Shown here: piece by piece, positions 11,716 through 23,900 of the stretch
How the letters are laid out: each line of letters opens with the position of its first letter
Numbering within the stretch: the first letter of the stretch is position 1
Assembly: GCA_905250075.1 (NCBI GenBank)
Contig: CAJNOP010000021.1
Location: forward strand, 1,389,808 to 1,453,807
Origin: Rotaria sp. Silwood1
Lineage: Eukaryota; Rotifera; Eurotatoria; Philodinida; Philodinidae
Direction: 5' to 3'
DNA length: 64,000 nucleotides
Notes under the pieces: model-generated
Told to the model about the DNA's origin: nothing
The model's input: the letters and a program-made list of their open reading frames with translations, nothing else
Databases searched by the model: none
Translations under genes and position numbers: made by a program

Positions 11716-12960
11716 TTGGGTTGGTAAGAAATTTTTGTCGTTTTTCTTTGAAAATTTTCTTTTTATTTTTTAATATCAAGAATACAACTAGCTTTCAACA
11801 ATGTATGCTCCATTACTATCTATGACTTGTCGCTAACGCTCTGGTAGAGAAAGGATCCCGCGTTTGTAGAAGTCCTGCGACTTTTGGTCAAAGAAGTTGA
11901 GGAGGTCCATTTTCAGGTCGTTTTCGTCGTCGAACTTTTTCTCCTTCAAATGGTTAGAAAGAGAACGGAACAAATGGTAGTCCGTAGGAGCCAAGTCTGG
12001 AAAATAAGATGGATGTGAAATCGTAACCCATCCAAGCTCCAATAATTTTTCACGCGTCGATTTTGCAATATGAGGTCTGGCATTGTCATGCAAAAAAATA
12101 AATTCTATCCTGCTTCCCCTGAAGTTTCGCTGCAAACCCCGTCTAATTGCCGGCAATAGAGATCAGCAGTGATAGTGCAATTAGTTAGAAGAAGTTCCCA
12201 ATGAATAATCCCTCTTACTCCCCGCCAAACGCTCAGCATAATCTTCTTTTGGTTAAGGGCATCTTTGGGTGTTGCTACACCTTTTTGTCCAGTTCCCAGC
12301 CACTGCCGCTTACGCGTGTGGTTAACATACAACACCCACTTTTCATCGCCGGTAATAAGGTTGTAAAGCCATTGGTAGTTGCGATGAGACGTCATTAATT
12401 CCATACAAGCATCAACTCTGTGTTAGAGCTGATGTGATGACAAATCATGTGGTATCCAAACTCCATATTTCCACGTTTTGCCTAATTCGTGCAGATGTGT
12501 TTCCACTGTAATATGAGAGCACCCAAGATGCTCTGCCAAACACCGTGTAGTCAATCTAGGATCTTCTTCGATAAGCTTCTTTAAGAGATCTATATCCACC
12601 TCTAGTGGTCTTCCAGTATGAGGTAAATCATCGAGTTCAAAGTTACCGTTCTTGAACTGATTCAACCAACGTTACGCTGTACGAATGGAGAGCACATCCT
12701 TGCCCATCATATGGCATATGTTGCTTGTTGCTTCTGTTGTTTTGTGACCCAGACGGAATTCATGAAGCAGAAGCACTCGGAGATCTCTACGAGATATCTT
12801 CGTTTCTAATTCGAGATCAGCATGTATATCCATAGTTTTATTGTTGGTCGAAAGATATTTACACTCCCTTTATATACCCTTAGTATGGAAACTTCTAGAA
12901 CTTTCTTGACTGTTCCAAGAAGTTAGGAAAAAAAACGACAAAAATTTCTTACCAACCCAA
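11716..12960 (-). mobile_element. Mariner element, complete ends, inactivated (1245 bp)
   Basis: The element is flanked by TA dinucleotides at 11714-11715 and 12961-12962. Its terminal inverted repeats match perfectly over 30 bases, beginning TTGGGTTGGTAAGAAATTTT at both ends. Length and ends are typical of a full mariner. It contains one transposase reading region on the minus strand that is broken. The copy inserted about 520 bp downstream of folliculin. Perfect termini but broken coding sequence suggest a fairly recent insertion that could be moved only by transposase made elsewhere. Confidence 0.95.
11788..12833 (-). pseudogene. Mariner transposase pseudogene (DD34D type)
   Basis: Reading leftwards from the ATG at 12831-12833 the protein shows an N-terminal helix-turn-helix region (LRVLLLHEFRLGHKTTEA, then DLPHTGRP), the first catalytic Asp in TGDEKWVLYVNH, the second in FLHDNARPH, and the third in DLAPTDYHLF, so all three acidic residues are present. 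Breaks visible: an in-frame TAA after SIRTA (about 12672), a TAA after SSHQL (12423-12425), a frameshift in the stretch between LYCRQL and IEFIFLHDN (about 12105-12156), and a TAG after SLPER (11833-11835). The true end would be the TAG at 11788-11790. Transposase would cut and paste the element at TA sites; this copy cannot make it. Confidence 0.92.
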
Positions 12961-13984
12961 TAAAAAATGTTCATCTATGTCAATCTCTCAAACTGCATCA
13001 CGTGTCATATTATCTTACATTAGATTTTGCTTAAAACTTATCGCTCAATTGAAACTCTACAAAATCTTGTTCATGACCATTTCAACCTATTTTCATTCAT
13101 CTAGTCAGTATGCATTAAAAAAACATCAGCGTCATTCAAAACTAATAAAAGAGTATATGTTCGACTCAAGTTTTAGTGTCATGTTTGTTAACTTAGACTT
13201 TTTTATGTCATCTAAATTTAGATTAGAGATGTCTGTAATCGTGCTGATCCTGCGGTGCAACGATGGACATCTATGGTTTAGATAGTAGTATGTAAATATA
13301 GTTATATCTAATGATGATGATGATGATTCAATTACTTAAAAGAATTTTTCATGTTTGCTGAATGGTATTAATTGATTCCAATTAGTAATTATAGAAAAAA
13401 TTATGTGAATAATTTTTTATTACTTATATAAATGAATTCAAATATGTTTATTTTAATTGTTCAAATACTTTTCGATGTTAAACAAGATTGAATTATGAAG
13501 AAGGCAATATACTTTTCATATACATTCAGTAATTAAATAATTTATTGCTATATACTTAAGTTTAACCAATATTTCTGATAATATGGCTGGGAATTTTATA
13601 AACCACTGCATATTAAAGAGATTCTTGCATGAACAGTAGAATGTCTTGTTTATAATAATATATATAATAACTCTTTTGGATTCAGTTCTAATATTCTTTC
13701 AGATATAATCATATTCCTACTAAATAAAATATTTTGATAAATGGATAAGGAATTCGATCGATACTCTATACTATAATTTGGACCATTTCAGAAACAAATG
13801 CAAAGATAAAATACGACTCAAGTCGAACAAACACGCTCGTAAACAACCATAAATCATCGTATTTTAGCTCAGTATTACAGTCGTATTTATTCGTATTACA
13901 CGCAGATAAATAAGGACATAATAATGAGTCATGCAATACAGCAAAATATGATTGTTTTCGGGTGTATATAAATCATGGAAAGAA
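12961..13984. other. Spacer between two mariner-derived segments
   Basis: AT-rich DNA without a gene that I can support. An open frame of about 100 codons at 12977-13285 has neither recognisable motifs nor exon-like codon use and is treated as chance. Confidence 0.5.
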
Positions 13985-14898
13985 GATTATAATGGCAATT
14001 GGACCTAACAGTCCATCATGTTCAACAATTGTAAAGTGACCAAAGCACTTTCCTGAAATAAGAGAAGGTGTCAATGATGACTCTTGATTTGGTCGTCCAG
14101 TTTTCAAGCGAACACATTAAAATATTGAACTGATACAATAGGTTATCAACAATGATCCACATTCAACCTACGACTATATTATAGCTGAGATATCTCCTTC
14201 ATGACGCAGTAGAACAAATTATTGGCGATTATCTAAAGATGATAAAAGTCACATAATGTTGCGTGATTCACCGACTCAATGATGAATAAAAGTCAGAATG
14301 AGTTAAAATTTGTCGTAAAACTGTAACGAATTTTCGTATTAGATCATAATGATTATGTATTATTAGTATAGATGATGATAGATGACTTTATTATTATTAG
14401 CCAAAGTACATGTGAATTAAAAAAAACTTTATTTTCAATATTCTTTAAATTACAGTACTCCTGTTCTCATACATAATATAGATAATGGTAGGACAATGAA
14501 TTAAAATGATTATATTGGGAATTGCTTTGAGTCTGTTATCAAGAAAACATGGAAACAGAAGAAAAGTATCGGGTGCAAAAGGTATAAGACTACTTCACAA
14601 TAATCCTCAATCTCCTACTCATTCAATTTTCATTAATAACTTAACTGAAGAAGGTATTAGTATAATGCTGCATTCAACGTTTTCCTAAGACTTTGTAGGA
14701 TATGATATTTATGCGTATGATTACATCAAGCCTAATTTAATTGTTTATATAAATGGAAAATCATTTTCTCGTCCAGTTTTCAAGATATTTAAAAAGGTTT
14801 CAAAAGAAAAGTTAAAAAGAAGTTTTGACAAAGTGTTAGAAAGGATGGGATTGTGTATAAATAATTATGGCAATTATTTTGAACAATTAATAAAATAA
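13985..14898 (+). pseudogene. Second mariner transposase relic, 5' and 3' parts with the middle deleted
   Basis: The first part (about 13990-14335) translates, through several stops, to a mariner helix-turn-helix region: IREGVNDDS, FGRPV, VINNDPHSTYDYIIAE. The second part (14506-14898) is the transposase C-terminus: GIRLLHNNPQ (the second catalytic Asp changed to Asn), a stop where PDLAP would follow, YDYIKPNL, then SFDKVLERMGLCINNYGNYF and LIK before the TAA. The region between, including the first catalytic Asp, is missing or unrecognisable. It belongs to a different mariner lineage from the element at 11.7 kb. No terminal repeats were found. Confidence 0.8.
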
Positions 14899-17800
14899 AA
14901 TAAAAAACGTTTCTTTATCTTTATACTTTCTAATTTAATGTAAGCAAAAGAACAATAGATAGAAATTATTTATTTTATATTATTTTTTAATTCAGGTTGT
15001 ATTATGTCATGAAATTAATCAAAAGTCAATATAAGTTATTGGTTCTATTTTTTTTTTTTTTCGTCATTTTAAATTTATTATTTAACAATTGAATGTCATT
15101 ATAAGTTGAAATAAAGTACATTTGCGCTGCTAATTTTCAGCTCATTCCACGAGAGGAAGGAACTGTGGAGAAGGGGGAGGGCGATAATAATGAGAGGGTG
15201 ACACACTATATCTAATATTCAGACGTAAATTCAGCATGATCTCATCGGAATCTTCTACCAAGAAGTCTGTCAAGATTGCATCGAAGATTTTCGGATTGTC
15301 TAGGGTACTACATTAGATTCGACTAGATGTAACTTTAGCATTCTTTGTTCAGGGCTTTTTAAAAAAAGTTGCTTTTGTTTTCGTTTATTTAGATTAATGT
15401 TAATAAACAATGAACAGTACATATTTAGAGAAAAAAAGTTTTTTTTTTACTTAGATCGATCACAAGGCCAAAGTAAACAGCAAGTATTATTGATAAAAAA
15501 AATTTATTGTTATTGTAATATTTATGGCTTATGGGAAAGGACAAAATTATCTCTTTTCTCATTCATCAAAAACTTTTATGGGTGTAATGATAAAAAACGG
15601 TTGTATACTCGTGAGACACTGTCGTAGTTTCAGAACCGAGTATTCTTAGTAGATTCGATCATCGTAAATGTCGCATGGGAAATCGTAATTTTTTTGTAAA
15701 AATCGGGAAAAACCGTTTTTTTTTTTCAATTGATTGAATTGCGATGTAATCTCACAATTAATCATGCTGACAAATCCCGCTAAAATCGCCGATTTTTTGC
15801 TCGATTTCAATCATATGAATAATTATATAGCATTGTTCCCAAACTAGTATTCATTCATTTTTTTTTTGTGTGTGATATAATGTAACTAAACAACAAATTA
15901 TATTCCCTATTGTAAATCAAGAAGTTTTCATTTCCGAGAATCAAAACTATTCTAAGTTATTGAATCGGAAATAGCAGTTTACCAAAAAAACATATTCTAT
16001 TTTCTTTCTTTTATCAGTAATTATTTGATACTTGAAAAAAATAGAATGAAATGTCTATTACAGACGGAAATACCCTAAAGTAGAAAGGTTTAAAATAAAG
16101 TATAGTGATCAACCGTGAATCAATCCTTAAGCATGATTATTATTATAAAGCCAATGAGTATTAATCGGATATGAGCTTTTAAAAAATTTCCGTTCCAATT
16201 TAGCATAGTTTTATGAGTTCGTATTCACGCTCTGCTCTACAAATGCAATAGCTAGTGATATAAAAAAAAATTCAATTTCAATTTTCTAGAAGAAGGAAAT
16301 ATATTGAAGTCATGGAGAAATTATCCTCTTGTGTATAATCGAATGTAAAAATAAAAGTTTAAACGATAAAAATTAAATTTTAACTCATTGATTTTATCGA
16401 TATTTCTTCGTATTGATACTAATAATTATTAAATTTGTTATTCATTTACTTGTAAAATAAATAAAGGTAAATTTTTCATATTGGAATAAATTATTCATTG
16501 AATAAGAGCATAAAATGTGTAATTAATGTTTTGGCACAAAACTCTTGAATAAAAACCAAAACGAAATATTATGATCAAACTTCATCTAATTGATATCAAT
16601 TTCTTTTAATTTTTATCGTCAATCATTCGAATATTTTATAAAATTGTTCGAAAATAGATCAGTCAAATATAACAATCTTTATTTGAATATATTTTCTATT
16701 TGTATTCAGCAAAGAATACTTTTAAAACACACCATTTGTTCAAACTAGAAAATTAGAACAAAATAAGAATAAATACAAAAACTGTGCATACAATCGTAAT
16801 GAATTTGTCCCTGAAGTGGTCTATTTTTACAACGAGAATAAAAACAAGTTAACAATAAATGATATGTTTATCATCTATAATGCTTAAATAGATAAAAATT
16901 TATCGAAGCATAAAATTGCTTCTACTATAGACATTGTCAAAATAAAATTAATATTTTGTTTTTCAAAACAAACTGATTTAATTATCTGATGACTTGAAAA
17001 ATGCTCTGATGTAGACTGCCGATAAAATCTCTTCTGTAGTTTTCAAACCTACGTAACTATCAGACGTCTTAGTGAGCTGATCGTAAACTGAACTGATTGA
17101 ATATTGCAATGAATGCTCATAGACTGAATCTTGAATAGAATATAAAATTTTCACAAGATATTATGTATGTCTTTCGAAAAACCTATGTGATTCTTTCATT
17201 GAGAAGAACATTTCTTCTATGAATACAAAATATATAGAGCAAAACGAAGAAAATCGTCTAGCTCTCTTTGTTCATCCATAATTACTTTTTTAATTCTATT
17301 CCTACTCAACCTTGTCAATCATCAATTTTTTTGTTCACATTTTTAATTCAAATGCCGGTATGAGTTTACCATTACATACGAAACATGATACATCTGAACG
17401 AATTGAGTTTATTTGGACAAAATCAGCATCAATATATGCCGTGATTTAGAATAAGAAAGCAAAACTTATTTTTTTTTTTTTTTGGAAAATATTTAGTTGC
17501 CAACTAGAAAATTAGAAAGTACTAGTGAATTTGAGAGAAGTAAAGATTTTGCAAGTTTTCAAATATGTTACTGAACATTTGTTTGTCAATCAATTATTGG
17601 TACTCGAAATATGTGTGTTCATTCATGTATTAAAAATTTATCTGATGCAATTAGATGAGTCGCCCATGAGTGAAGAATTTCTTGAAAAACACCGTGAACT
17701 AGGTCAGCCCATTGACGACACCTCTGATTACTATAATATTCTTTGATTTTTGCATTTGATTATTGCATTGCCATGTGCTCAGATTTATTATTTTCATTTC

Positions 17801-19495
17801 ACACTTCAATAAATTCATCATGTTAAAACTATTCCAATCAGAAATAATTTTCTTTCTCAAAGTGTTTTTTGTCTTGTATCTTATGCGTCATTGCTTTCAT
17901 TATCTTAAAATCAAGTATATTACATAAATGAAATCATTTTTAAAACGACATACACTTGTAACAGTATGAGGAATGATGTAAAAATAGTTTTTAGTAAATG
18001 TCAACTGTAATAATGTTAATGCAAAAAATGTATCTTTGGTTTTGAGATGTTATAAAATATACAAAAAAAATGATAAAAAATATAACAACTAAATGAGTGT
18101 TTCATTTCTTTAAGTAATTCATCAGACAATATTCAGCAATCATAAACCATCTTGTTATGTTTATACAAAAAATATTTTTCATTTTTCTTTCTCGTCTGAC
18201 AACAACATTAATAAAGTATGAAATGTACTATGATGTTGTTCTTCTTTCTTTTTAGAAGATAATCTTTTGGCTTAAATTAAGATTTATAATGCAAAAATGC
18301 ACATTCGTGTGACATCTTATCTATCCTACGGGGAGAATTTGCATTTGGTAAATGCATCATTCAACGACACTCATTTTCTTTTTCTCAGCATTATGTATGT
18401 TGCATGTGTTTTTATTTTATGTTTGTATTCATGAAAGACCTAACTATTATTAGTATTATCTTAGATATAAATCGATTTGAAATGAGAAAGTATTAAAAAT
18501 ATAGAAAACGTATTCAATATCATTGATTTCTTTTCATTAATCTATGTATTAGCTGTAGTAGATAAATAAAAGAAATTCAATTGAATTGAAATGAAAATGG
18601 AAAAGTCTTGTCAAATGTTAAATCATTTTTCATGCTTTCATGAATGTTAGTGTTTTTCTATGAACACATGTCATTTTGATTGTTTAATTGACTACAAGAG
18701 GATGATGATATGCAATGGTACAACTATAATAATAATAATAATAATAAGTTCTATAATCTCTATGGAAAAAGGCTTGTCTCCATTTTTTAATGCATCATTA
18801 ATAGATAGTGCTAGACTCTTTCCAGGTTTGAAGACATACAAATCATTATCGCAGTACGAATAAGGAGTCGTTCAATCCCCAATAGAAAAGAGGATAAGTA
18901 CACATGACATTTATAGTATTGTCACGTCTATTGTAATATATGACAGTTCATATCCTTTTTGTCACACAACATACAGTTCAAGAGCCAAAAGACATGCTAT
19001 ACAAACTTTGTTTGGCTAATATAGAAAGAAGTTCTTTTTGTTTTATAATTTTATAGACTTTTTTGTAACCCACGATTAGTTCATATTGGCCTAATTTCTT
19101 GAAAAAATAAAGGATATTTTCTATGCAAAACGAAATAATTAAGAACCTGACAATCTGTCATTGGTTTAATGTTAAAAAAGAATATTAGAAATAATAGAAG
19201 CTTTGAGCATTTTAAACTAAAACAGTGTTCGTTATGAACATACTTGTATTATGGATATTTCCCAAATTGATATTTGGGATAATACATAAAATAAACGCTA
19301 CTCCTGACATTGAATACATTTAATAAAAGCAAAATTTATTAATACTCTTTCTTGTTATAGAAAAATTGACCAAGTTGTATGAACTTGAAAAATAAAACTC
19401 AAGAAAGAGCATATTAATGAACAGCTGCTTTTGTTTGAATAAGTAAAAATATATACATAAAAGCTTTTGTAAAATGAATTACATAATGAAGATTT
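14899..19495. other. Long gene-poor spacer
   Basis: About 4.6 kb of AT-rich DNA. It includes a (TAA)n microsatellite at about 18727-18747 and one coding-like scrap (17.3-17.7 kb, listed separately). Open frames at 15397-15627 and 18660-18863 show no motif or exon-like codon use. No RNA gene was recognised. Confidence 0.5.
17349..17746 (+). pseudogene. Coding-like scrap, product unknown
   Basis: The last 35 codons before the TGA at 17744-17746 read MQLDESPMSEEFLEKHRELG then QPIDDTSDYYNIL, with balanced, protein-like composition. A hydrophobic stretch (LLVLEICVFIHVLKIYL) precedes them. A second frame just upstream (17497-17560) gives KLESTSEFERSKDFASFQ after a possible acceptor, and 17349-17440 gives GMSLPLHTKHDTSERIEF. 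The frames do not join cleanly, so a decayed gene or retrocopy is likely. I do not recognise the family. Confidence 0.3.
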
Positions 19496-20941
19496 TTAGT
19501 AAGTTTTTAGTGAAAAATGTTTTGTTGCAGTTGTTTTTCTCAAATAAATGTCTTTAAAATGATTTCGAAACATTTGCGAAGATAAATAATAAAAGATTAG
19601 ATTAGCTGAATGTGTTATAAGCAATGGTACAATTGATAAATAATTCATAGCTTGCCAAAATTTTCTTACTTGTACATTTTGATTATGAGTTTGAATCATT
19701 ATTGTTGATATACAGTTTGGTAATGTACAAAAGATAAAACTAATGGATATAGCTAATAAACTTATTGTTATTTGTAATTGTACACACATTCTTTGGGAAT
19801 ATGTTGATGATGAAGATAAATGTTGATTTGATAATGAATGGTCATGATAAAGAGGAGAACTTAAAGAATTTGTTTGCATTGATGATTGTTGAATCGGACT
19901 AATAGATTCTTCAACATCTAATAATAATTTTTCTGACAAGCGATTTTGTTGTTGCGGTTGCCATTCAGCTACAGAAAAAAAAACCAATAATTGTGAAGCC
20001 TTTTTGATAGGCAGAACTAGAAAAAACTTACTATTTGAATCAATTGTTTTATTTATTATTTGATTTTCATTTATAGTTACAAATGTTTCATGTTTATTTT
20101 CATTTGAATATCGTTGAAGTTTAATTTTTTTATTATTAGTATTATTTATAATGTGATCTTCATTTTTTTCAAATGCTGTTGAAAAACAACATGGTGGCAA
20201 AGCTACAAGTCCTTCTCCATTTTGATTATTTGTTGATGAAACAGATTTTTTTAATAAATATTTTTTTCTAAAGTTTGTTTTATTTTGACAAACATTTATC
20301 ACAATGAATAAATTACATATTGATATTATTGTAAATGGTATTATAGAATATGATAAAAGATAAACAATATTTAAATATGAATAAATATTTTCATACCATT
20401 TATAATATCTGATACTACAATAACCATTTGAATCAATAGTATAACCAATCAGATAATGTGAATTAATTATTGATAATATTAATATAACCAATAGACAAAC
20501 ATATTTTGATACATTTGTTGTACAATGATAACGATATAATAATAAACATGATGTTGCTACAAGACGATCAATTGATAAACATGCTAATAAACCAGCCGAT
20601 ATTTGACATGATAAATAATTAAGAAAAAATATTAATTTACATAATAATACATTCCAATTTAGAATATAAATTTCGAATGTTATTAAAAATATAAGTGGTG
20701 CTGTAACAAGTACATAAATTGTATCGAATATAGCAATAAATATAAAATACCATTTTGATGATGAGCGATGATATGTACGTGATTGAAATATATATATACA
20801 TATCCAATTAGCAATAGGACAAAAAATAATTAATAATGGACAAACAATTCGTAATGGCCAAAGTGATAATTGTAGAAGCCAACTTGTGGAATCAAATGTA
20901 TTATTTAATGTATTTATAAGAGTATTATTGATTAATGACAT
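19496..20941 (-). CDS. Rhodopsin-family G protein-coupled receptor, peptide-receptor-like
   Basis: Two exons (20941-20032 and 19968-19496) give 460 residues. Seven hydrophobic segments are evident. The N-terminus has two NNT glycosylation sites. Helix 3 begins after LLCKLIFF and ends SIDRLVAT (a DRL form of the DRY motif), a partner Cys lies in the second extracellular loop (NGYCSIRYY), and helix 7 has SANLIFYYLSS in place of NPxxY. The third cytoplasmic loop is very long (about 150 residues) and rich in Asn, Ser and Gln. Such receptors sense neuropeptides at the plasma membrane; the ligand cannot be told. The 63-nt intron is a multiple of three without stops, so the unspliced frame is also open. 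The acceptor TTTTTAG lies 3 bases before the ATG. Confidence 0.85.
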   Translation of the reverse strand: MSLINNTLINTLNNTFDSTSWLLQLSLWPLRIVCPLLIIFCPIANWICIYIFQSRTYHRSSSKWYFIFIAIFDTIYVLVTAPLIFLITFEIYILNWNVLLCKLIFFLNYLSCQISAGLLACLSIDRLVATSCLLLYRYHCTTNVSKYVCLLVILILSIINSHYLIGYTIDSNGYCSIRYYKWYENIYSYLNIVYLLSYSIIPFTIISICNLFIVINVCQNKTNFRKKYLLKKSVSSTNNQNGEGLVALPPCCFSTAFEKNEDHIINNTNNKKIKLQRYSNENKHETFVTINENQIINKTIDSNSKFFLVLPIKKASQLLVFFSVAEWQPQQQNRLSEKLLLDVEESISPIQQSSMQTNSLSSPLYHDHSLSNQHLSSSSTYSQRMCVQLQITISLLAISISFIFCTLPNCISTIMIQTHNQNVQVRKFWQAMNYLSIVPLLITHSANLIFYYLSSQMFRNHFKDIYLRKTTATKHFSLKTY

Positions 20942-23900
20942 GATCTAAAAAGTAATACTGATAAGAAAGATATCAATGAATTGTTTTAAGATTAAGTATA
21001 GTAATGATTATGTACTAAATAAATTTCCTGAGTATGAGTCTTATAATGAAAGAAAAGACAAATAAATAAGAGTCAGGAACTCTCTATCTGTTTTATCGGA
21101 AATCATGCCTTTTTTGTTTATTTAATTTCAATACTTTTTTCCTTGTTCCTATTTATAATCTCTTTTCTTACCTAACTTCTTCAAGTTAAAGTAGTGAAAT
21201 GTTATGCAACTTTTTTTTTAAATATCTTATGTTCTTATATTGTTGGTGACGATGAGACGAACGTTGTCTGTCCTGAATATATTCTCCTGATGAGCACTAA
21301 ATCTCTTGGGAAATGATCAATGATGATGGTTGCGTGCCTTTTTCGGGTTTTATAGCTAACACACAAGCTGTGAGAACAATGTGAACCCAATGAACACAAT
21401 ATCTATATAAAGAAAATAATGATAATTTGAAAAGGATGTGTATATGGTAATAATATTAAGAAGCATATTCATGTAAACAATGAAATAGACATGTAGTTTG
21501 AAATATATTATATCTCTCTTGAGGTATGCAACAAGAAAAAATAACCTAAAACAATTAATGAAAAAGAAAAAAAAGAAATAGGAATGCAAAAGGCGCGAAT
21601 TATTAGCTAATAATATTTTTTAACAGACATTTTTCTTTGCGTTCACTATTTTTCTCTATTTCTCTCTATTATTCTTTTATGTTCTTTTTCTTTATGCATC
21701 GATTCTCTTCTCGAAGTTTTCTTCGATGATTTTCTCTTTTACTTTAAATAAATACGAGTGTCATGTAAAGCTGAGTTTGAAAGTGTCAATGAATCAAGCA
21801 CATTTCCAACAACATCGAAAGGTTTTTCTTACGAACAATGACATTGATAAATCATAAATATAAAATTATTTGCACTTATCTGCGCTCAATTCTAATATTA
21901 ATATTTTTTTGTCCTTCATCATCACTATATATGATTGCACAGAACGGAAGAGCGAAACCTTCCTGACACAATCAAAAGCATCATTTTTCGAAAAGATCAA
22001 GAAAACCAAGATAAACATGAAGCATCATACTAAACCTCGAGCAGTATTAAGTTTGATATAAAACAAAAGGCAAATAAAAACCTTTTAACTATGATCAACA
22101 TGTTTAGAAAAAAAGAAAACATTTCATTCTCATTTTCTGTGCCTATCATTTTTGTCATAAAAACAATCTGAAGATGAATGTCAAATATTTTTCAATTGGA
22201 ATTACAAGCTTGACATATGGCACTTAAAATATGAACAGAAATTTTTATTTCAATCAAATTAGCCTAGGCATTTTGTTCCAGTCTATAGAATGTAACTCAA
22301 GCGAATATAGAAAGGTTATTATTCTGGTCATGACACGTATATATCAAATAAGAGAAAGGTTTTCACTATACTCTTTCATAGTTAAGAAAATTATGTAAAT
22401 AACATGCGTAACCTACGACTAGTAATGATCGACACAAATATCAAGACCTATTGTGGTCGAATGCAAAATGCTAGAAACGTAATTTGTCTACTTACAAATA
22501 GAATATAGCAGGTACAGTGAAGTGCGTATTCAAAATAAAATTGATAAGGTAGTTTAGGATATTAAAAATTTTAATGTTTATAAAACAATTAAAAATGGTG
22601 TATTACGAAGGTAAAATAAGGAATTCTTTCATATCTTGACTATGTGATTGCTTTAATGCTATCAAATTGGAATATACATTTGAGTAGTTATTTCCGTTGT
22701 AATAGAAGAAACAGTTTAAATCAAATGGATACACTCTTTCCAGTTTATTGAAGTTTCTAATTACGTCAAAATTAGTACCGAGTGCTATTTTGTACGCAAT
22801 TTTTTCGTCATTTATGAGTTCAATAAAATATATTTTTCTAATGTTTCATACATATTATTGTAGGACTCAAAAGGTGACATATTTTGGACATCTTTGAAAG
22901 TTTGTATTCTTACAGAATTTTAAAACTTTCATCAAAAATCGTAGAATCCTACTGTTTTGCTTTTGACGCTTATTGTTGACTACTGTGAATACACAGAAAA
23001 ATAGAAAAATCAAGTGTCAGAAATCCTCGATTTCACAGCCTTCTTTTTTTCGTCAACATAGTACAAGTTAAAACAAGAAAAAACACGAAAATATTTACCT
23101 TAATAAAAAAAAGGCATTTTTAGTACATTTAAAAACATAAAAACATAATGCCTTAATCTACATTCTAAATTTTATTCTAAATATGTGTTTCAAAGTACGT
23201 ACTGTACTTTGCTGTAGTTATGAGTGAAAAAGCTTGATTTCCAACGTTTTTCGTTCGAATACTATAGACCTTGACATCAGTTCAAATACTTACATATCGT
23301 AGGTAAAATAATGATAATTTTTGATGCAACAGTAAAATCAAACGAAAAAACATCAATCAATTAATGTTTCTTTTTTTATTCTATTTTATTTTATCATATA
23401 TAAAAATTAGGCGAATAAGTTTTTAGGGCGTTTTGTGATCATTAAACATTCAGTCTTCATGGCATACGTTAAGAATGTCATGTAAGACATTGGTTACTTA
23501 ATGAATTATACAATACTATGATCTCTTCTGTTGTAAAACATGATCATTTATTTTTCTCTAGTTCATTTGACTTCTTCAAATGATCTACGGATGCACCAAT
23601 TATTAAAACATGATATCAAGGATTATATTATTGCTTCATTAAGAATGTAGTTCCCTGTAGATAGTTTCTGTCAGCCATGATTAGTTTTTGTTGCTCTATC
23701 CAAAGTTGCAGTCGTAATTCATGAAATATACAATGAAGGTTTTGGAGTGGATCAAAACTCGCAATTCTTTAGTTTTTTTTTGGCCGATTTGAAACTTTTG
23801 TTGTATATTTCATGGATTTCGACTACAGGTTCGAATAGAGCAAACAAACTGATCATAACTAATCCAAAAAATCTATAGAGAACTAGATACTTACTAAGGA

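Noticed and set aside
12201-12398. Plus-strand frame inside the mariner element
   Set aside because: Antisense shadow of the transposase coding strand.
18727-18747. (TAA)n run as a CRISPR-like or satellite array
   Set aside because: Plain trinucleotide microsatellite with no spacers.
21281-21320. CTGATGAG...GAAA resembling a hammerhead ribozyme core
   Set aside because: The bases between do not form stem II and no stems I/III could be drawn.
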